Assembly (NCBI RefSeq): GCF_900162685.1 | Contig: NZ_LT727827.1 | Coordinates: forward strand, 124,001-188,000 | Source: Terribacillus halophilus | Lineage (GTDB): Bacteria > Bacillota > Bacilli > Bacillales > Amphibacillaceae | Direction of reading: 5' to 3' | DNA: 64,000 nucleotides | Shown here: positions 60,009 to 64,000 of the stretch, piece by piece | Numbering within the stretch: the stretch's first letter is position 1 | How the letters are laid out: each line of letters opens with the position of its first letter | Position numbers and translations under genes: made by a program | The notes under the pieces: model-generated | Seen by the model: only the letters and a program-made list of their open reading frames with translations | Database searches by the model: none | Told to the model about the DNA's origin: nothing

Positions 60009-60727
60009 TTTGCTGCCTCCAGTCGATTTAAAATTGCATCATATACATCAATCAAATTCCCAATATCTTCACGGAACACATCTTTATCCATCTTACTGCC
60101 ACTCTCTTTATCCCAAAGCCGGCACGTATCCGGTGAAATCTCATCGGAGAGAAGAATAGAGCCATTCTGATCGCGGCCGAATTCCAGTTTGAAATCGACC
60201 AGCTGCAGGCCGACTCTATCGAAGAATGCCTGCAAATGCCGGTTGACTTCTAATGCTGCTTGCTTAATGAAAACAAGCTCATCTTCATTCAGATCCGTCA
60301 GCAACAGCGCATGCGCGTCATTGATAATCGGATCATCTAAACTGTCATCTTTGTAGTAAAGCTCTGTCAAAACGGGGTGGAAAACGGTTTTCTCAGGAAT
60401 ACCAAGTCTTCTGATAATGCTTCCTGCTGCAACATTCCGAACAACTACTTCGAGCGGTATAATGGACGTCTGCCGCACTAGCTGCTCTGTCTCATTAAGC
60501 GCCTTAATAAAGTGTGAAGTAATGCCCTTCTCTTTCAAGTAGTCAAAGATATGAGCAGAGATCAGATTGTTGTAACGGCCTTTTCCTTCGAAGCTCGCTT
60601 TCTTCTTGCCATTGAATGCTGTTGCATCATTCTTATAAGAGAGCACAAGCTGCTGCTCGTCCTCCATAGATTGAAATACTTGCTTGGCTTTTCCTTCATA
60701 CAGCAATTTACCTTTCACGTTCTCCAC
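60005..60727 (-). CDS. purC: SAICAR synthetase
   Basis: About 240 residues. KLLYEGKAKQVF, KNDATAFNGKKKA, ISPDTCRLWD and FKLEFGRD are PurC signatures. The start is not certain: GTG at 60727 aligns best with B. subtilis PurC, GTG at 60718 has GGGGTGGAG ahead of it, and TTG at 60739 has no ribosome site. Joins aspartate to CAIR. Confidence 0.95.
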   Translation of the reverse strand: MENVKGKLLYEGKAKQVFQSMEDEQQLVLSYKNDATAFNGKKKASFEGKGRYNNLISAHIFDYLKEKGITSHFIKALNETEQLVRQTSIIPLEVVVRNVAAGSIIRRLGIPEKTVFHPVLTELYYKDDSLDDPIINDAHALLLTDLNEDELVFIKQAALEVNRHLQAFFDRVGLQLVDFKLEFGRDQNGSILLSDEISPDTCRLWDKESGSKMDKDVFREDIGNLIDVYDAILNRLEAAK

Positions 60728-60743
60728 CCCGTTTGTCAAAGTA

Positions 60744-62039
60744 TTATTCTAAACCAATTTTATGGAAAATCTGATCTACGTTCTTCAAGTGGTACGTATA
60801 GTCGAAGCAATCATCAATCTCTTCCTGGCTAAGGAAAGCAGAGATTTCTGTTTCCGCCTCGATCAGCTGTTTGAAGTGTGTCTGTGTTTCCCATGCTTCC
60901 ATCGCTTTAGGCTGCACAATATCATAGGCTTGCTCTCGGCTCATGCCCTTGTCGATAAGTGCTAACAGTACACGTTGTGAGAAAATAACGCCGTATGTGC
61001 GGTCGATATTGCGCTTCATATTTTCCGGGAAAACTGTCAAGTTCTTCACAATGTTAGAGAAGCGGCTCAGCATGTAATCAAGTGCAATTGTTGCATCTGG
61101 TAAAATCACACGCTCTGCAGAAGAATGAGAGATATCTCTTTCATGCCAAAGTGCAACGTTCTCGTAAGCTGTTACCATATGTCCGCGAATCAGACGAGAC
61201 ATGCCGACCATGTTTTCGGACCCGATTGGATTTCGTTTATGCGGCATTGCGGAAGATCCTTTTTGCCCTTTTGCGAAGAATTCTTCTACTTCACGTGTTT
61301 CTGTTTTTTGCAGGCCGCGAATCTCCGTTGCAAATTTTTCAATGCTTGTTGCAATCAATGCCAATGTGCTCATATATTGCGCATGACGATCACGCTGCAA
61401 TGTTTGTGTAGATACTGGTGCTGGCTTCAAGCCTAGCTTTTTCGTAACATATTTCTCTACATACGGATCGATGTTTGCATATGTACCGACCGCACCGGAA
61501 AGTTTGCCGTATTGAATCGTATCAGCAGCTGCATCAAAACGCTCTAAGTTGCGTTTCATTTCTTCGTACCAAAGTGCCAGCTTCAAACCGAATGTTGTCG
61601 GCTCTGCGTGTACACCATGTGTACGTCCCATCATCACAGTATGCTTATGTTCTTTCGCTTTCGCTTCCAGAATGTCGATAAAGTTGACAATACCTTTGCG
61701 GATGATTTGGTTCGCTTGCAGCAATATATAGGAAAGGGCAGTGTCGACAACATCTGTGGATGTCAGACCGTAATGCACCCATTTGCGCTCTTCCCCAAGC
61801 GTTTCAGAGACAGCACGCGTGAAAGCTACTACATCATGTCGCGTTTCCTGTTCAATCTCTAAAATACGATTAATATCAAAGGATGCGTTTTCGCGAAGTA
61901 CTTTGACATCTGCCTCAGGAATAATGCCAAGGTCACTCCAAGCTTCACATGCTAAGATTTCTACCTCGAGCCATGCACGGTACTTATTTTCGTCTGTCCA
62001 AATTTTACCCATTTCTTCTCTTGTATAACGTTCAATCAT
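60744..62039 (-). CDS. purB: adenylosuccinate lyase
   Basis: 431 residues, fumarase/aspartase superfamily; cleaves SAICAR and adenylosuccinate. [16 protein letters not shown] with the catalytic His, [12 protein letters not shown] and the flexible signature loop [22 protein letters not shown] is 8 bases before the ATG, which overlaps the purK stop by 4 bases. Confidence 0.98.
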   Translation of the reverse strand: MIERYTREEMGKIWTDENKYRAWLEVEILACEAWSDLGIIPEADVKVLRENASFDINRILEIEQETRHDVVAFTRAVSETLGEERKWVHYGLTSTDVVDTALSYILLQANQIIRKGIVNFIDILEAKAKEHKHTVMMGRTHGVHAEPTTFGLKLALWYEEMKRNLERFDAAADTIQYGKLSGAVGTYANIDPYVEKYVTKKLGLKPAPVSTQTLQRDRHAQYMSTLALIATSIEKFATEIRGLQKTETREVEEFFAKGQKGSSAMPHKRNPIGSENMVGMSRLIRGHMVTAYENVALWHERDISHSSAERVILPDATIALDYMLSRFSNIVKNLTVFPENMKRNIDRTYGVIFSQRVLLALIDKGMSREQAYDIVQPKAMEAWETQTHFKQLIEAETEISAFLSQEEIDDCFDYTYHLKNVDQIFHKIGLE

Positions 62040-63163
62040 GCCTTGTTTCCTCCTAGTGATCGTGTAAAGGCGTCGGTTGCATCCAGCAAGACCTCTCTTG
62101 ACGTACCAACCATTGTTAAATGCCCCATCTTTCGTTTCGGCTTGGCTTCTTGTTTGCCGTAATCATGGAGATGAGCAAGCGGTTTGTCAGGAGATTGCCA
62201 ATACTGGTCCAGCGCTTCTCCTAATAAATTTATCATAACAGCGGCCCCGATAAAATGGACCGGCAAAAGTGGCAGTCCGCAAATAGCGCGGATGTGCTGC
62301 TCAAATTGCGATACCGTGCAAGCTTCAATCGTATAATGACCGGAATTATGCGGGCGAGGCGCCACTTCATTCATATACAATTGATTGCCAGCAACAAACA
62401 TTTCGACGGTGAATGTGCCAACAACTCCCGCCGCCTCAGCCAGCTTGCCCGCTGCTGCACGAGCTTGCTCCGCTACTTCTTCCGGAATAGCGGCTGGCAC
62501 AATTGTTCGAGACAGGATGTGTTCACGGTGCTCATTTTCGGCTACTGGGAAATAAGTAATTGCTCCATCTGTACCTCTTGTGAGCACAATGGATATTTCT
62601 CTATCAAATGTCAGCCATGATTCGAGTATGCAGCGCCCATTTTTCCGGACAAATGCAGCCGCTTCTTGCAGATCATCCTTACTAGTCAGTTTTAGCTGCC
62701 CTTTGCCATCGTATCCGCCGCGGCATGTTTTCACAACAGCCGGAAAACCAATGCTTCTAATTTCAGTCAGCAATTCTTTCTCCTCGTTTACAATTGCAAA
62801 AGGAGCTGACGGCAGATGAAGATCCTTCATTAGATTCTTTTCATTCGCTCGGTCTCGGCTGATTTCCAAGAGCCGAGAACCTTGCGGAAGCTTCTCGGCT
62901 TCTTCAAGTAATCTGGCTGCTTCCAAATCTACATTTTCGAATTCATAGGTGACAACATCACTGATGTTTGCAAGTTCTCGGATGGCGGTTAAATCATCAT
63001 AAGCCGCTTTAATATGGTTATCTGCTACTTGTGCTGTCGGACAATCGGGCGTTGGATCGAGGACAACGATTCGGTACCCCATATGTTTAGCAGCTGTGGC
63101 CATCATCCTTCCAAGCTGACCGCCGCCGAGAATGCCGATTGTTTTGCTATTATTTGGTCGCAA
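62036..63163 (-). CDS. purK: N5-carboxyaminoimidazole ribonucleotide synthase
   Basis: 375 residues, ATP-grasp. [31 protein letters not shown] (ATP-binding) and [14 protein letters not shown] identify PurK. TTG start with GAGGAA 6-7 bases upstream, inside the end of purE (14-base overlap). Confidence 0.96.
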   Translation of the reverse strand: MRPNNSKTIGILGGGQLGRMMATAAKHMGYRIVVLDPTPDCPTAQVADNHIKAAYDDLTAIRELANISDVVTYEFENVDLEAARLLEEAEKLPQGSRLLEISRDRANEKNLMKDLHLPSAPFAIVNEEKELLTEIRSIGFPAVVKTCRGGYDGKGQLKLTSKDDLQEAAAFVRKNGRCILESWLTFDREISIVLTRGTDGAITYFPVAENEHREHILSRTIVPAAIPEEVAEQARAAAGKLAEAAGVVGTFTVEMFVAGNQLYMNEVAPRPHNSGHYTIEACTVSQFEQHIRAICGLPLLPVHFIGAAVMINLLGEALDQYWQSPDKPLAHLHDYGKQEAKPKRKMGHLTMVGTSREVLLDATDAFTRSLGGNKA

Positions 63164-63641
63164 GCTGATTCCTCATTTCTGCAACTTGTTTCTTCATACT
63201 TTCCTGATAAGCAGCTAGTCGCTGGGCAATACGAAAATCATGGATACCGAGCATCTGTGCGGCTAGGATGCCTGCATTCTTTGCTCCAGCCTTACCAATG
63301 GCTACCGTCGCAACAGGTACGCCGCCAGGCATTTGAACAATCGAGAGAAGGGAATCCATGCCATCGAGCGCTTTCGTCTGAACTGGTACACCTATTACCG
63401 GCAATGTTGTCTTACTGGCCACCATTCCTGGCAAATGTGCTGCCCCGCCGGCTCCGGCAATGATTACCTTCAACCCTCTATCCCTGGCTGCTGCCGCATA
63501 ATCGAACATATCCTCCGGAGTACGGTGCGCTGATATCACTTCTTTTTCATAAGCGATGTCCAGCTCTTCCAATAGCTTGCACGAATGCTCCATCGTCTCC
63601 CAATCTGAGATGCTGCCCATGATGATTCCAATCTCCGCCAA
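63150..63641 (-). CDS. purE: N5-carboxyaminoimidazole ribonucleotide mutase
   Basis: 163 residues, class I Pur[26 protein letters not shown] with the catalytic His, [15 protein letters not shown] and [13 protein letters not shown] start with GAGGGA 6 bases upstream. First gene of the pur operon, preceded by a guanine riboswitch, its terminator and PurBoxes. Confidence 0.96.
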   Translation of the reverse strand: MAEIGIIMGSISDWETMEHSCKLLEELDIAYEKEVISAHRTPEDMFDYAAAARDRGLKVIIAGAGGAAHLPGMVASKTTLPVIGVPVQTKALDGMDSLLSIVQMPGGVPVATVAIGKAGAKNAGILAAQMLGIHDFRIAQRLAAYQESMKKQVAEMRNQLATK

Positions 63642-63670
63642 TCCAATCCCTCTTTCCTCTTTTTTGCCGT

Positions 63671-63722
63671 AAAAAAAGCCTATTCACCCCTCCCGTAAAA
63701 TCAGAGAGAAGATGAATAGGCT
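63671..63722 (-). terminator. riboswitch-controlled terminator of the pur leader
   Basis: AGCCTATTCA (63677-63686) pairs with TGAATAGGCT (63713-63722). Leftward the stem is followed by TTTTTTT. It lies between the guanine aptamer and purE, so guanine binding should favour this stem and stop transcription. Confidence 0.9.
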
Positions 63723-63782
63723 AACATTGCTGTAAGCTCATAATCATGCACACGTCCAGCCGATCTTCGGCTGTTCCATCTT

Positions 63783-63852
63783 CCCTCATAGTCCGCCATT
63801 TACGGTAGCAGGTAGAAACTTCCGGACCGTATCTCCGGAAATATATGAGGTG
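63783..63852 (-). ncRNA. guanine riboswitch aptamer (purine riboswitch)
   Basis: Read leftward: P1 CCTCATA ... TATGAGG, the J/L signature TTTCCGGAGATACGGTCCGG, then AGTTTCTACC and CCGTAAAT with a GGACTATGAGG 3' strand. The base pairing with the ligand (position 74) is C, which specifies guanine rather than adenine. It regulates the pur operon together with PurR. Confidence 0.95.
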
Positions 63853-63921
63853 TGATCTATAAATACAGCTAAGTTGCTGTACGATATTATCAAATCTAGC
63901 CGTGTCTTTCATGCATGTATT

Positions 63922-63950
63922 ATGATAACAATTTTGATACCTATCGTCAA
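63922..63950 (-). promoter_or_regulatory. SigA promoter of the pur operon
   Basis: Leftward TTGACG (63945-63950) and TATCAT (63922-63927) with a 17-base spacer. Confidence 0.75.
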
Positions 63951-63954
63951 TGAG

Positions 63955-63999
63955 AAAATCGAACGATGATCAAATCGTTATATTTATTGTTCGGTTTTT
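63955..63999 (-). promoter_or_regulatory. pair of inverted PurBoxes (PurR operator)
   Basis: AAAATCGAACGAT on the plus strand (63955-63967) and AAAACCGAACAATAA on the minus strand (63984-63999) are two CGAAC-core PurBoxes in opposite orientation just upstream of the -35 box, matching the B. subtilis PurR arrangement. PRPP relieves PurR repression. Confidence 0.85.
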
Positions 64000-64000
64000 A

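Overview
The window is chromosomal DNA from a low-to-mid GC Gram-positive bacterium of the family Bacillaceae. The evidence is strong AGGAGG-type ribosome sites, GTG and TTG starts, a B. subtilis-type purEKBCSQLFMNHD operon with PurBoxes and a guanine riboswitch, and the B. subtilis-like order yerC - pcrB - pcrA - ligA - camS - gatCAB - dagK - rlmCD. A halotolerant genus such as Terribacillus would fit, but the genus is a guess.

Layout. 1-9,090 holds single genes: a truncated soluble PAS chemoreceptor, an orphan glycine-betaine-type binding lipoprotein, a berberine-bridge-type FAD oxidoreductase, a TrmA-family RNA methyltransferase, an AbgT transporter and a MATE exporter. 9,090-12,000 holds decaying genes: a DUF3500 lipoprotein split by a one-base frameshift, and an intact membrane protein beside a broken paralogue. 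12,190-16,801 has a dus gene and a three-gene carbohydrate operon (GH115-like hydrolase, nanE, P-loop kinase) with a cre-like palindrome upstream. 17,050-32,920 is an accessory island. It contains an LXG toxin operon (glycine-zipper effector, two related EspG-like proteins, a membrane protein that is the likely immunity factor) whose upstream partner gene is cut off by a complete IS21-family element. It also contains an XRE regulator framed by a 29-bp inverted repeat, an AT-rich stretch with degenerate repeats, several small orphan genes, and a second toxin-type operon: lipoprotein, then an N-terminal-lipase protein, then a small helical protein, resembling the S. aureus TilA/TslA 'reverse LXG' lipase system. 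An orphan PD-(D/E)XK nuclease-like gene ends the island. The type VII secretion machine itself (EssC, EsxA and so on) is not in the window.

33,450-64,000 is conserved core, transcribed almost entirely on the minus strand. It covers rRNA methylation (rlmCD), lipid kinase (dagK), Gln-tRNA amidotransferase (gatCAB), DNA repair and replication (ligA, pcrA), an isoprenoid-lipid enzyme (pcrB) and de novo purine synthesis from PRPP to IMP. One accessory cassette sits inside this block, between camS and gatC: a PlcR/NprR-like TPR regulator followed 11 bp later by a 66-residue secreted pro-peptide that carries the octapeptide LDLQPGAF three times. The three copies are identical in protein but differ at silent codon positions. 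I consider this the best candidate for an undescribed system in the window: a tandem-copy RRNPP quorum-sensing pheromone.

Start sites were chosen by ribosome-binding-site spacing and family N-termini, so many are internal to the longest reading frame. No tRNA, rRNA or CRISPR array was recognised.
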